DNA of 64,000 bases, from positions 62,001-126,000 of the forward strand of contig JAGVSM010003818.1 of assembly GCA_022494885.1 (NCBI GenBank), written 5' to 3'. Shown here piece after piece: positions 22,341 through 34,949 of this stretch (positions are counted from its first letter, which is position 1; every line of letters starts with the position of its first letter). The stretch is from Micrasema longulum (Eukaryota > Arthropoda > Insecta > Trichoptera > Brachycentridae). The position numbers were made by a program, and so were the translations under genes. The notes below the pieces were generated by a model, which worked only from the letters and a program-made list of their open reading frames with translations, made no database searches and was not told the origin of the DNA.

Positions 22341-22829
22341 TAGGACACAAAATGCCGACCGCTCTTAAAGTGGAACGGAAGGTCTGTTGATGCTTGTCAA
22401 TAATCCGGCTTCTCCTGTATGAGTTTCCACCACCAGATCCTCACAATATAGTTAGAGAAATAAGAAGGAACATACCTTTTGCAGTTAATTTAAGCCTTGT
22501 ACATAATAAGCGAGGCAAAAAATATGCAATTCCTTTATTAAAAATATAAAAAAACCGAGAACAGCCGAACGAAATCCGACACATCCCGATCGCAGGTTTC
22601 GGGTGGGCTAAACTTTCAGCCAATTTTTAACCGAAACAGAAATCTAGGCCGAAACTTGTTTTATTTACCGAAACCGCAACTTCGGTCGGTTGCTATTAAT
22701 AATGTATGTGTAAAAATTATAATAATTAAACTACCTATTATAAATGTAACTCTGTGGTTAGTAGTTAGTTTATTTACGCACTTTTATTAGTATGCGCCTA
22801 CAGTGAGTTCGATTCTTTGATGACCTTTT

Positions 22830-23100
22830 CAACAATATTTTGAGTTTGTCCAAATCTTTGTAGACAAGAACTGGATTCAACCGCCCTGGGAGTCATTAAC
22901 AATAATATATTACAACGGAGATCAACAACATTTTATAGAAGTCTCGGCATTTACAGGACTTATGACATATCATTGACTGGTTTAAATGGCCATTTTACAT
23001 ACTGTGTAATATTCACCATTCTGCCTATGTTTTAACATCTTTATTCCTTCAATTTTTCATGCGCTGATCTTTGTGAAGTTAAAGAGATTAAAAACATATA
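22830..23100. repeat. interspersed repeat D
   Basis: Runs from TTTGAGTTTGTCCAAATCTTTG through ACTGGATTCAACC, TTTACAGGACTTATGACATA, TTCACCATTCTGCC and GTGAAGTTAAAGAG, ending at a (TA)n run at 23100-23118. Confidence 0.55.
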
Positions 23101-23469
23101 TATATATATATATATATTATTTTGTTTTGGTTCACCGACAGGCAACAAACAAATGAATATAGGCCATTTCCAGGATAGCCATGTTTTTCGACGTGTAGCG
23201 TGTTTTCACGTTTAGCGGTTACAAATGATTTGTTTTAAGAATTCTACGGTGTTCTAGTTTTTAATGTCAGAAAAACTCACCGACTTGAACTCGTGACCTT
23301 GCTGGCGGTGTAATTTCAAAGTTTCGGTGGGGAAATACAAAATTATCAAACTTTGGAAAATCACAGCGATGATATTACGATACATAAAAATACAATATTT
23401 TTTTGGCTAAGTTTAATAGCCTAAAAACACTTTTTTAATTTTCAAAACCACTGACCTTTCTCATTGAGA

Positions 23470-23575
23470 TGTATATTGGCTCAATGGTGTACTGGCTAGG
23501 ACGTTTGCCTCATGCACGGAAAGTTCTATATAGGTTAGATTACCGGTGAGGTCACAAAAATTGTAATGTTATTAA
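23470..23575 (+). mobile_element. SINE family B head
   Basis: The tRNA-like stretch GGCTCAATGGTGTACTGGCTAGGACGTTTGCCT...ATTACCGGTGAGGTCACAAAAATTG is the plus-strand counterpart of the unit at 3117-3180. Confidence 0.5.
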
Positions 23576-24119
23576 AACTTTATATTAGTTCTTTAAATAT
23601 TATAAACTAAGTAAATAGGGCAAAAATAAACAAAAATTGAAGGTGTTTTTCTTAAGCCCGGGTTTTCTGTAATCGGGTCATCTAGTCTGTTGTGGTGTAA
23701 AAAGTTTGATTGATTACTAGCCATCTAAATACATCTACATTATAGTTTTACTTACTACATAAACTATTTTTTAAGTTCATTAAGGCTTGCTGGTTTATTT
23801 ATTAATTATTTTAAATCTTCAATTACAAAGAATAAGTATTTTGCAAACAGCCAACTGCAAAACAAACTGGTAAAAATAAGAGTTGGTCAAAAATTTGAAT
23901 AAAAAAATAAATATTGTAAGGTACATAATATGCAAATGAATAAACATAATTAATGAAAAATAACATTTGTTTTTTTAATGGAGAACGGAGTTATGTTATT
24001 TACATTTGTTGCTGTTATTGTTATGTACTTGTTGTTATTCTTATGTACTTTATATAATTATGTTATGCATTTTAAAGGATGAGGAATTTTGGATCAGGTA
24101 ATGAGTTTAGAAGAAGACA

Positions 24120-24366
24120 GGAAGATGAACTAGGAATAAAAAACTTTTAAGGGAGGTTGAAGTTCAAACGATGTATAGTAATGCTTCAGGCGTTTCTTGA
24201 AAGTGGCCAGAGAAGGTGAATTTAAGAGGTAGCTCATTCCAAAGTCTGAAACCTTAAACAGAAAATGCGGAAAAATGAAAGGCCACGTCGAGGAATAGAA
24301 AGTGCTTTCTCCAGAGAAGAGCGAAGCAAATACCATGATCAGAAAGGTAAATGAAATTCTAAGCAA
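24120..24366 (-). pseudogene. non-LTR reverse transcriptase C-terminus
   Basis: On the minus strand FKVSDFGMSYLLNSPSLA followed by TFKKRLKHYY is the usual end of a LINE reverse transcriptase (pattern V..W..LP....SL..FK..LK). The upstream part is lost or out of frame. Confidence 0.6.
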
Positions 24367-25509
24367 GATATTTTTGTGCGCAAGGGTTGTGAATAATATT
24401 TTAAATAAATGAGAGAGATCGAACGTTTATTCGCTGACAAAAACGAAACCAGTTTACCTCCCACGTGGCAAAAAAAATATGATCTACGTACGAAGTACCA
24501 ATGCCGAACCCTATGCATATTGAAATGATGATGTTGAGCTATTATAATATTATATATGTATTCAAATATACATTTTTGGGCTAGGTCAATGAGATTCATT
24601 TAACGTAGTAGATAAATTCAGTACATATTTAACTACGATCGATGTAATGTTGAATTTTGATTGCTCTTGAAGGTGTCCTAGAAATAATAAAACCGTGCAA
24701 AGTCGGTAAACCAGGGTAGTAGGTGGTAGTTATATATACCGAGTTTATTTAGTAGATACTATTAGGCAGTAGATATTATTTATTAACTAAAAATCGAAAT
24801 GTAAAAGTAAAAATTTCAAAGTAAAACCTACTGAATTAAATAGTTTTACAACGCAGCGTAGATGTTTTAAGTAACTACTAAATAATCGTATTATCCACAG
24901 ATATATTAATTCAGTGGTATTACCAATAAATTGCTACAACAGAAAATGTCGTTTTACAAAAGATTTTTTAAAGATGCATTTAATTTTACCGAAATTACCT
25001 AGGTATGTATATAAGACAATTACTAATGCTATATTGAATTATTTGTATTTTTGCTTCAATTTTTATTATTATCGGTATGTTTTCTAATTTATAATAATTA
25101 TGTCTCATTTCCTAACTATTATGGTATATTTTCTAATATTAATAATGGTATATTTTATAATTTATATTTATGATTCAATTTTTATAATTATTACCCGCAT
25201 GTTTTCTAATTTATATATATTTGATGTTATTATTATTATTTAAATTTATTAAGCATCATTCAATGAAATAAAAAAAACACATGTAAAAAAGAAGGTCCTT
25301 TCTAAACACAGGAATTTCCTAGCTAGTCGGGACCTGAAACAAAGAAACTCTGTACATTTTAAAACTGAAATGCATAAATAAAATAAAAATAAATAAATAA
25401 AAAAATAAAAAAAAACTGACCGAAAGCTCAATTTCACACGATGCCGATGGCAAAAATCCATACGACACGATAATATCATTAGGTGATTATTTGTTTTTTT
25501 TTGCACCGC

Positions 25510-25690
25510 AATAGGCTAGGAGGCCCCGCCTGATTACAGTGTTGAATTGCAGTACGGAACACCTAGGTAAGCCTAGGTTTGAGAAAAACCGCATTTTAAT
25601 TTTTGTGTTCTCACCGGGAACTGAACCCGGAACCTTCAGTGTATATTAATAATCCCTACACCACGGAGGCCACCGCATTACATTGTGAAA
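25510..25690 (-). mobile_element. SINE family B, near full length
   Basis: Runs from the 3' end TAGGAGGCCCCGCCTGATTAC to the tRNA-like head GTGTTCTCACCGGGAACTGAACCCGG and ACACCACGGAGGCCACCG. It reads as a SINE on the minus strand, with the B box slightly changed. Confidence 0.6.
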
Positions 25691-26464
25691 TCCCCGCCCC
25701 GCGCCCGTTTCACAATGCGATGTTCACTAGTTTTCCAAATTTGTGATTTGAGCCACCGGTATCAATATTATTTTATCCACTTTACGACAAGCAAGTTCGA
25801 TATTAAATACCTTTTATCCATTGTATTGGTGCATACGTAATTGAAAAAAAAAACGTTGTTGGTACAAATAATACAGATCCGAAAGTTAAGGATTAAAACC
25901 TTTGATATTTTCTTTAGAAGACTACAACTTGTGCGAAATTTTCGGAGGGACAACCTAAGTCTCGCTTGACACGAACGGTCCAAGAGTTTATGTCTACTTC
26001 TCCAGTAAATACACATAATTAGTGAAATTCCCAACAAGAATTGTTGGCCGCAGATGTTGTTTATACGCGGGTATACTCTATTTACAAATTAACTCTGTGA
26101 GAATATTTGGAATTTGGCACCAGCCACGAAATTTTAAAGTGTTTTTAAGTTCATATTCATCCGATGTTTTGTTTTTTCTTGCTGTTTATTCAATGAAGTG
26201 AAAACATATATTAAAATAATGCATTTCATGAACTGGAATTAAGTTCAGAGTAAAAAAAATATTTAATTATATGAACAAAAGAAAGCGAGCATTATAAATA
26301 CATAAAAGACCGAAGCTTTTTTAAAAGAACCATTTACTTTTTAATAGTTCGAATTCGCGTTTCTAACAATATTTGTTTTAATTATCACAACAAGCCAAGT
26401 GGCCAATAACAATTGTTAAGTTTTTATTTAATAGTTAATAATTTAAATTCATATTGATTTTTGT

Positions 26465-26700
26465 GATTGTCACACCAGTATTGTTACTCTGATGGGTACT
26501 AATAGCATAGTATATAAAGATAGCACAAGGGCTATAATCGCTCTCTATTTCGTTTTTTCTCGAAGTATTCGGTCGTCACGGGGCGCACTGTGCTTTAAAA
26601 TTAATATTGTATACAGTCCACTATTATAAAGATCTTTTATTTAGTAAAGATCGACCGCCATATTTATTGAATTGGCTACAACACCCGCACATATTTTTCC
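26465..26700 (+). promoter_or_regulatory. candidate LTR-like promoter with TATA box
   Basis: A good TATA box (GTATATAAAGAT, about 26510) is followed 30-60 bases later by GC-richer sequence (CGGTCGTCACGGGGCGCAC), then ATTATAAAG and TGGCTACAAC, which could be an LTR end with a primer-binding-like stretch. No second LTR or pol is seen, so this could be a solo LTR or an unrelated promoter. Confidence 0.3.
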
Positions 26701-27839
26701 ATTGTTTATTCGACCGGATTAAGAAGAAAGATTGCATCAACAATTAATAAGAAGACCGATATTGTCACAAGCGATCACATGAAGATTGATTTGAAGAAAA
26801 ACATTTTTCCAACAGTGGTTACTTACAACAAAAAAGACACAGGCTTGAGAATAATCACATTTTATTATTGAAATGTCATTGGGAATTGAATTCAGATCCC
26901 TCCGTGCGTGAAGTAACTTATCTTATTTTTTAACTCGTCTTAGTCTAAGTATGATTGCATAAACTTTAATAAAACTCATTTTTCCTTTTCGAAAATAAAA
27001 CATTGCTGTATTGATTGCGTCTTATGGAAATTTGTGCCAACAAACCCAAGTTAATATAAAACGTAACACTCACTTTTAGGTTGTTATTTATTGGTTTTCT
27101 CCATGGAATTTAAATTCTTAACTTCAGTACAAACACTCAGGCGACCAAGTTTAAAAAATACACCTAGTTTTATGTATTAGCTAAGAAAATATCAATAACT
27201 TACAAAGTAGATAAAAAACAAACCTATAAATTAAATTAAATTTTATAGCTAGCTACTGTATCTATCGAAATTCCAGATGTAGGAGGTATCTAAGTTTTTG
27301 TTGGTCCATTACGTATTTTTAAAAACATTCAGTCGGGTATTAGTTTTCCTCTGACGGGACGCTCAAGTGCTGAGAAACGTCTCGGGAAGAAATATGATTG
27401 ACAGTAGTAGTTGCTGGCAGAAGACGATTCCGAATATTAAATTATATTATATCTCTGAGGTATGGTATGTTGTTGGCTAACATCTACTATACATTATCTT
27501 AAAAGCCGAGTCGAGTTTATGGGGTAAATGGGTCGGGAGAAGAAAGCTCGCTATTTATCGCTGGAGGAGCCAAATATAATTTTATCTTCCGCTTAAATTA
27601 GCCGGATACAACTTGTAACGAGGCGCACAACTCAAATCTGTGTTATTTAACTCAAATATGAAATGCCATGCTACATAAAATCACGAGAATATAAACACTT
27701 TTACTAATGTTATTTTGATCGCAAAACAAATAATAAACAATAATGGTGGTCCATTTCATGGAAGAAAAACAGCTTGTTATTTTCGCACATTAATCTTTAT
27801 TGCATTAAATATATTTTTAAGGTAATAGAATACTATAAA

Positions 27840-29190
27840 TATGTGTTTAATTGATAATAATCTATATATACAAAAGGCAGTGTTTGTATGTGTGTTCTCG
27901 ATGGACTGAATAATACTACTAGACCAATTTACGTACGATTTTCAGTGAAGCCAAGCGCATATTTATAGCTATTAATAGCTATTAGCTATTAAAATCTAAT
28001 AAAGTAGAAAAAAAATTGAGAGGGTAAATGTTTTTTTTATCCATCACCAGGGTTGCATTCGACGAGAATGCATGTAATAAGAAATTGGGAAGATGTTATT
28101 TTTTAGAGTTTAAAAAAGTTTGTTTTTGAATGTTTACAAACAACATCCGCTTTTTATGAAGCCCAATCAGATTATGTCTTTAAATTCCTTATAATTACTA
28201 CCCATTTGTTTTTTTACTGGATATTTGGTAGTATTAAAATAAAATCAACTGACATTCGATACATTTTTGAAAATCGCATTCCTAAATACAGTGCACCCCT
28301 GTTGGTGAGAAGAGCAAAGTTTGGTAATTGCAAAAATAATTATATATTTGAAAATGGATTCTTTAAAGTTTTGGAATTCAACCATAAATAAGTACCTAGG
28401 TACCCACTTACCAATAAAAATTAACAACATCTTTTTTACGTTTATTACGAAACACAAAAATAATCATGTATACGTTCATATCTAATTTGGACTATACAAT
28501 ACAATCATTGATATCAAACTTTCGATTGTGTTCATTTAATATTTATACGAGTATGTAGAAACTCAAATCGAGCAATAGAAATGCATTGTCGGGTTCAGTT
28601 CGTATTTCATAAAATGGACACGCGAAAATATGCAGTATGTATTATAAACAGGCGTCTACTGTGTTTTTAGTGCATCAAAGACTTTTCTTTTCCGAGCCCG
28701 CCCACCAAAATACTTTTATACACTAAAGTATTTTTGTATTTAATACGACAATAAAAATCATTTAACTTTCAATCAAACAAATTCAACATAAAGGCAAGAT
28801 TTTTAAACAGGCAAGTAGTCATAAGGGTCAGTATTACACAATTAGGTACTTCAGTTTTTCAATTATTGCCAATCACGTAAAAGAAAATATGGATAGGTAA
28901 ACTTTGAATTTAAAGCAATCATTATATGACTTTCTTAGATTTGTAAATATTTTGAAGAAAACAAAATACGCATTTTTAGCTTTATTTTTCAAGAATGTTT
29001 AGCGTTTGATATTGGAAACCATGAATCACGTTATGACGAGCTGGTTTTCTATTTATTTAAACGGGAATACAAACTTATCAACGTTACAGAAGTTACAATT
29101 TTTTTTTTTTTTTTTTGTAAACTATATTTAATTCGTAATAAAACAACTAAATTTTACCTGCAAATCAATATTAAAAATATGAAAGTAGAA
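27840..29190. other. gene-free stretch with possible transposon end
   Basis: TCTATATATACAAAAGGCAG followed by TGTGTGTTCTCGATGGACTGAA (27862-27910) resembles the start of repeats common in moth genomes, but the element cannot be bounded. The remainder is AT-rich without recognised features. Confidence 0.3.
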
Positions 29191-29194
29191 TAAA

Positions 29195-29395
29195 CCGGGT
29201 TGTGTTCCAGTGGTACTTTTTTAGACTGACGGATCAGAGATCCAATGTTGAAGCCCCGCTCTACCACAATGAGGAACTTCAGCCCTACGGAAAATTAGAT
29301 GCAATAAATGTTTTCTTTCGCGCGGTAAAAATTAGAGCATTAAATTGTACCGTAAAGTTTCTTGAAAATGTACGAAAAAAATAATAAAAATATTT
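29195..29395 (+). mobile_element. tRNA-derived SINE, family C
   Basis: The head CGGGTTGTGTTCCAGTGGTAC...ATCAGAGATCC aligns with the head at 48140, and the body AATGAGGAACTTCAGCCCTACGG aligns with 10180-10310. It ends in an A-rich tail. Confidence 0.55.
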
Positions 29396-30238
29396 TTTAA
29401 TAAAACGTCGAACAACGAACTTTGAACGGCGTTTATCAACCAACGATAAGAGAGTTTTGGAATATTTCCGGTTTGCCTGCCGTTAATGGACCAATGGGTA
29501 GAATTGATCGAGAATAAGCGGAAGAGAACCTTTGAGGTCACACGGGGAGTTATTTCAGAAATACAAAACTTAAAAAAATAATGGCGCTGATAATACGATA
29601 TATAAAAATCAACACAAAAATTTTTTGGATTAGTTTAATAGTCTATTAACAAATAAATAAAAAACCACTGAACTTCCTCATTTGATTATCATTAGCATCG
29701 AGTCATTTACAAAGGGCAGCAAATTAGAATATTTGGATAAACCTAAAAACGCAAAAATGTATTTTTTGCTACAACTTATTGATTTTACACTACAGTGAGA
29801 AAGAATTTAAATTTGGTGTTAAAGTAAAGACAGTTTTTTATTTTAATATGTTGTAAAAAAGTGGGTTTATGATAAAGAAATATGTTCATGAAAAATGAAA
29901 AATTCTGTCGCGAAATTGTTTTTTACGAATAAATATTGAAGTCCAGGTATTAGGTTAACTTATGCACAGTCCATTCAAATATTTAATAACCTTTGCATTA
30001 TGTGCGAGTGAAAATAAGTTTTCATATAAATCATTCAACTGTGCGTGCTTAAACAAGAAACAATTGAATTGTTTACTTGGTTCTCTGAAAGGCTGAAACC
30101 CATAACTTGGGCTTATTAAAGATTCGGACAGGCTGTAAAATATACATGTATATCTAAGCAAATTGGCCCACTGGTTAATTGCACTGTTTTTTTGCGAATA
30201 TTTAAACACATACGTAGATATTTAAAATCGTGCTTACT

Positions 30239-30358
30239 TTAGAATAATCCCGAGTAGACCAGCCAGAGGGCTAGGAGTAGGAATACCAAGATGAGGTAAG
30301 TGGCTGCCAGGTTGGTCGTCTCAGCGTTCGGCATCTTGTGGTTTGTATTTTCTGCCAT
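30239..30358 (-). CDS. Scl: sarcolamban-like SERCA-regulating micropeptide
   Basis: A 39-codon ORF has its first ATG at 30358 and a second at 30334, and ends in TAA at 30239-30241. The peptide starting at the second Met is 31 residues, close to the 28-29 residues of Drosophila sarcolamban A and B. It has a short polar N-terminus (MPNAETTNLAATY), a single hydrophobic helix (LILVFLLLALWLVY) and a very short tail (SGLF). The pattern of an acidic/Asn head, Thr before the helix, LILxFLLxxxxxxY and a terminal aromatic is that of the sarcolamban/sarcolipin/phospholamban family. Those peptides sit in the sarcoplasmic reticulum membrane and restrain the SERCA calcium pump in muscle. Both ATGs have A at -3. 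A donor-like GTAAGC follows the stop, and a possible AATAAA lies at 29842-29837. Family assignment is by resemblance; function is inferred. Alternative: an unrelated small membrane peptide or a chance ORF. Confidence 0.82.
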   Translation of the reverse strand: MAENTNHKMPNAETTNLAATYLILVFLLLALWLVYSGLF

Positions 30359-31324
30359 ATTAACATTATTTTTTTATTAAAATAAACTTTTGTTTTCAAT
30401 AACTTAATATTTTTTATTATTTATACTAATTTACACAAGCTTCTTTATAAAGGTACAATTTAGTAATGAATATTATCCCATATTATTATTTTAACAGTGT
30501 ATTAAATACTATCAATTAAAATTAATTCAATGAATTATTTTTATAACTTTTGTAAAGGAAAAATAATATATTAAAAAAAAAACTAACACAACACAAATAC
30601 TGACACATACTAACCAAGGTAAAAATGAATACTTTCCGAAAAGGTGTATTTGCAATCCCGAAATCAATAATAATAATTACAATCAGTACGTAACAATAAT
30701 AAAACAAATTTATTGTAAAAAAAACGCAATATTTTTCGATATAGCAAGAGTATTTTTAAAAATTAACACGATTTTATTGATTTTTCATAATTTACTGTAA
30801 TTAATCGTAATAATTTCTAAAAAATCTTATCGCAATGAATATTGCAATATTTTAAAAGAAAATAAGAATATTATTAAATGAATTTTATTAATGAAAACTA
30901 CAAAATTATTTATGCACACGAAATTCATCGTTGTTATTTTCCTTATCTTGAATAAAAATATACAGCTTTTCGAGATTTCATATTAAGATTTTTTTTTAAA
31001 TAAAGAAAACTTTTTTGAAACTCTAATTCAGTATAAAATCACACCCAAGAAAAAGAAATTACAATTATCACAATAACATTTAGTTTTAAAAATACTTAGC
31101 ATTTAAAGCTGAGTGCACTTTTTAAAATAAACTTATTAGGCGACTTGAAACTTACATTTTTATTTGGTACAGAAAATGTAGTTGCTGGATGAGCACGGGG
31201 ATTCTGATTGGGATATGGGAGCAGAACCACCGCCTGCTCAGAAAAGCCCGCCCACGCCACTCGGAATCCATTGCAGGCACGTGGAAAAGGTTTTTCAAAT
31301 AATTAGTTTCCACCCCGCATTCGG

Positions 31325-31580
31325 GCGGATGAAGAATGCAGTTCCGTGTGTGAAATAGAACCAGAATCCTGGACGAGTGTTTTCGACTCGATGGCTACTG
31401 TTAGGCAAAAATACTGAATAAGGAAATCGAGTGGAGATAAGTCCGCCTTATTGTGTACTGGATGGACATGAAATATTAATTTTAAAGGTTGTTCGAACTG
31501 CGATATTTTATTGTTTCTGGACTGGCACCTGAAGCGTATGACTGATCACCTTACATTCGTGTAATCTTAATACCCATCCA
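31325..31580 (+). mobile_element. tRNA-derived SINE, family A
   Basis: Has the 5' block GGCGGATGAAGAATGCAG, AGAACCAGAATCCTGGACGA and ACTCGATGGCTAC, then AAATATTAATTTTAAAGG and CTGGCACCTGAAGCGTATGAC. The tRNA-like head between them is mostly deleted. Confidence 0.65.
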
Positions 31581-31609
31581 CAATTCCTACTTATTCTCTG
31601 ATGGAATCA

Positions 31610-31935
31610 TCTCCCATCCATCATCAAAAATGTTACTACAGTATATCTGTTTAAATTACGTCTGAAGAAACATCTCCTTTCTCTTCCTTAATCTCTCCTC
31701 TTTTCCTCTTTCCTTTTAATCCTTCTTCCCATCGAGTAATAGTATTGATTTAAGGTAATTTATATGCAAATACAGTTATTTCTATTTTTACATATATTTT
31801 CCTTTTCTATTGAATACGTTTTGTAACTTGAATTATAAAAATGAAACTTTTATTTTAGTGGTTGGTTGGAAGAAATTGCCATTTGGCAATAAGCCCGAAA
31901 ATGTACAATGAACATTTTGTACAAAAAGTATTTTT
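31610..31935 (+). mobile_element. LINE reverse transcriptase C-terminus and 3' tail
   Basis: WNHLPSIIKNVTTVYLF then KLRLKKHLLSLP can be read just before a polypyrimidine tract. This is the canonical end of a CR1/L2-type reverse transcriptase. The 3' UTR follows with GGTTGGTTGGAAGAAATTGCC and GGCAATAAGCCCG. It gives the identity of the tails at 3650-3930 and 18600-18830. Confidence 0.7.
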
Positions 31936-31939
31936 AAAA

Positions 31940-32000
31940 AAATGCAGTGCCCTATATATCTGTGGATGCGGAAAGGGGATTGATGATAACGATGACCTCC
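31940..32000 (+). mobile_element. SINE family A 3' fragment
   Basis: Contains AATGCAGTGCCCTATATATC and GATGCGGAAAGGGGATTGATGA, the family A 3' end, inserted directly after the LINE tail. Confidence 0.45.
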
Positions 32001-32099
32001 TATAAACAGAAAAAAACCTTCGATCAGTGTTTTAAGAACAATATACCTTTGCCACGATTCTGTGAGTTTTGTATTAGAAGAGTAGATATTTTATCCGTG

Positions 32100-32360
32100 T
32101 CCGGGCGGATACAAAATACAGTTCTGTGTCTGAAATAGAACCAGAACCCTGGACGAGCGTTTTTGACTTGACGGGAAAAGAGAATCGTGTGGAGATTTAT
32201 GCGCCTTGTGCGGTCTATTGGTTCGTGTCAACCGTGCATGAGGTTCCGGATTCGATTCCCGGCAAAGCTGGCATGAAATGTTTATTTAAAAGGGTAATTT
32301 TCATTGTAATATTTTAAAGTCTCTGGACTGGATCTGAAACATAAGACTGATTAACTTCTT
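32100..32360 (+). mobile_element. tRNA-derived SINE, family A
   Basis: 5' block CGGGCGGATACAAAATACAG, then AGAACCCTGGACGAGCG, a tRNA-like head ending GGTTCCGGATTCGATTCCCGGC, AAATGTTTATTTAAAAGGG and CTGGATCTGAAACATAAGAC. Nearly full length. Confidence 0.65.
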
Positions 32361-32369
32361 CTCTGTTTA

Positions 32370-34700
32370 GATCGGTTGATCTGTTATTGGCTAAAGGGTG
32401 ATTCCTAACACGTTGAGTTCCGACTGTCATTCCATCTCTTTGGTGGTCTTCCAGACAGACGGCGACCAGCTGGGATTTCATGAGCCACATATTCAAATAA
32501 TTGATTTTAGAAAATTTATGTTAATTCTGATTTTTGTTGTTGTTTACATAGTAAAAATGATGCAATAACAATTAAATTGCTTGAGTTTTTTAATACCGCG
32601 ATTTACTAAAATCTTAAGATTTCTCAAAAGCTGTAACTAAAGTGATATATTTTTTTGTTTTTATTAATAATTTTTTACTTATAAGAGATAGACCACCCCT
32701 TTTAAAGTTTTTTGCATATAATTTCATATGACAACGGCCGGTCACTTGAGCTCGGGACACGTTGTATATAAGTACAAATATTATTTACATTATACAATTT
32801 GCTGAAAGCTGTTATTGTTTATGAGCTAACGCAGTATTTTTTAACTATAACATTGTGTTAATATGCCGAACTGTTCTTTTTCAAAGAAAAAATATGTTTA
32901 GAGTAGGTTTTTTTTATTTGATATAATCTGCGTGTTCCACCAATGGTGGCTAGTAATTAAGGCATATAATACATGACGACCATATTCCCTAATACATACT
33001 ACGTGGTTCGGTGCATGTTTACAATACCGGGTTCTATTTTCGCGCCGCGCACCAACCCATTTTTATTTCAGGAATTGTGTACACGAGTTAGGCATATTTT
33101 AAGAAATCTAGAAATGTTATTACACTTTTAGCTTCCTGCGTCATTAAATTCATGCTTGTTTGTTTAGGTTGTTCGGACAATTAATTAGGGGGCATGTAGG
33201 TATGGCGCGGTAAATAAATGCAATAGCAAAATAAATAGGTATGTAAACATTGACATATTAATACACATAGACATGCCCTGAGCCCTCAAAAATGATTACA
33301 CTTAACTCATGCTCAAACGCTCAGTCATGCCCAACGCACCAGGGGTGCACAGATATTAATACTTTTTAGAATATAATAAACGTGAGTTAATATTATTTTT
33401 GTATTCCCCAAAATTCAGTGAAAAGAAATAAACCGGTGAAAATTATAAGGAATTTAAGGGAAGAATCTGATTGGGATCCACCAAAAACTAATGTTGATCG
33501 TTAAAATACAATTTATTTTACGTACCAAAAATGAGTATCCTCAATTTTTTGGTAGCATATGCATGATTATTGAATGCAGCGCTGGTATAAATAAACAAAC
33601 TTAGGAAATATGATATTGTTGTCGTGTCACTACTTTTTTAAATATTTTACTAAAAAGGGCATGTTTATGTATGAATATGTCAATGTATGTAAATAAACAA
33701 ACACCCACGTAAAAGATCAACGTTTGTTGGGTCAATAACGCATATAACGCTATCTTTTGAAGTTCTATTTTTTTTATTGAAAAAAAAATACAGAAAAAAT
33801 CTGCAGCATTAAAGGTTGAATTGTCTAATATTTCCCACATTCACGAATCATTAAAATTATTGCGTTCAGCTTTCAACATTTTTACAAATATTTTCAAATG
33901 CCTATCAAAACGAATAAAAAAAACATTTTAGAGAATTATTGTATTGTATTATTGAGTATGAAAAAATTGAAATATCTCATTTTTCCCTCTTATTCAGTCA
34001 CACTTCTTTTTCGTGCTATGTTTCAAGTTACAGAAGTAATATTAATATATATTTTAAAAGATATAATAAAAAAACGAACAATAATGACAGCGCAAAATAC
34101 CGTAAATATCGATACAAATATTGATGGCAGCCATCTCGAAAAAAATGAATGAGACCTCTTGATTGGCTAAAAACCGAAATAGCGGTTCTGAATTTTACAA
34201 ATAAACCGGAAGTGGCGGTTTTGCATTTGAACCTTAATTTCCGGGTGTGTTTTTTTACAAGGTACAGATTTCTTTTGTAGATAAACGATCTCATTTTCGT
34301 ATTAAGTTTTTATATGGAATTAAAGTCAATCATTAACTTTAAATTCTGATTTTTTTGGACAGTAGCGGTTTTTGCATTTATAGATAGTTAAAATGCAAAC
34401 ATATAGTAATTTAATTCTACGATTGTAACAACGAACAAAAACGGTCAACTAAGACGTATTATAAATTTAATAAAAAAATATTTTTATCTATAAGATTTTT
34501 TTATTTAGGGACATTATGACCAATTGATACTCTGTGAAACTGTGGGTGGTGAAAAAAATAGCATCTTAGTAAAGAATTCGAGGCAAACTGCTTGGCCAAA
34601 CGCATGAATAGAGTAGGTACGCAAGCAAAACGTCAGCATCCACATACATGCGAAGAGCGTTCATCGGTTCAAGTTCAAGACTACAGTATATATATATATA
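32370..34700. other. gene-free stretch, nothing recognised
   Basis: AT-rich sequence with scattered short open frames up to 88 codons (for example on the minus strand at 34028-34294) that show no family motifs and no splice context. No repeat shared with the rest of the window was noticed. Confidence 0.3.
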
Positions 34701-34714
34701 TTCACAATCATTTC

Positions 34715-34830
34715 TTTCCACACCTAATGGTGCATAGGGCACTGCATTGGTACACCAATTACAGCGTATCTTGATCATTTTTGTTACATGAAGGTAAGAT
34801 GATCAGTCTTACGTTTCAGATACCATCATT
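34715..34830 (-). mobile_element. SINE family A 3' portion
   Basis: On the minus strand: CTGAAACGTAAGACTGATCA, TTACCTTCATGTAACAAAAA, ACGCTGTAATTGGTGTACC and AATGCAGTGCCCTATGCACC. Confidence 0.6.
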
Positions 34831-34949
34831 ATATTGATTTAATCAATTGAATTCATGGCTTCTTTTGACCTGTGCACAAATATTTTGTGCACGACACCGT
34901 TCTAAAACTTCTAAACTGCGCGAAGCGTTCGCAATTCGCAAGTAGCCTT

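Larger units (their letters stand above)
20985..22705. mobile_element. hAT-like element remnant with nested insertions
   Basis: The left end, GTGACCGACCGAAACAAG, and the right end, CTTCGGTCGGTTGC, are inverted, and CCGAAACC-rich subterminal repeats follow each (TTTAGCCGAAACCGAATTTC against GGCCGAAACTTG). Ends of this kind are seen on hAT elements. Inside lie a repeat D copy (21180-21490) and a LINE RNase H fragment (21690-22340). No transposase was recognised. Confidence 0.5.

Noticed and set aside
29955..30209. 84-codon minus-strand ORF beside the micropeptide
   Set aside because: Low-complexity-free but no family resemblance; its position suggests 3' UTR of the micropeptide gene rather than a second peptide.
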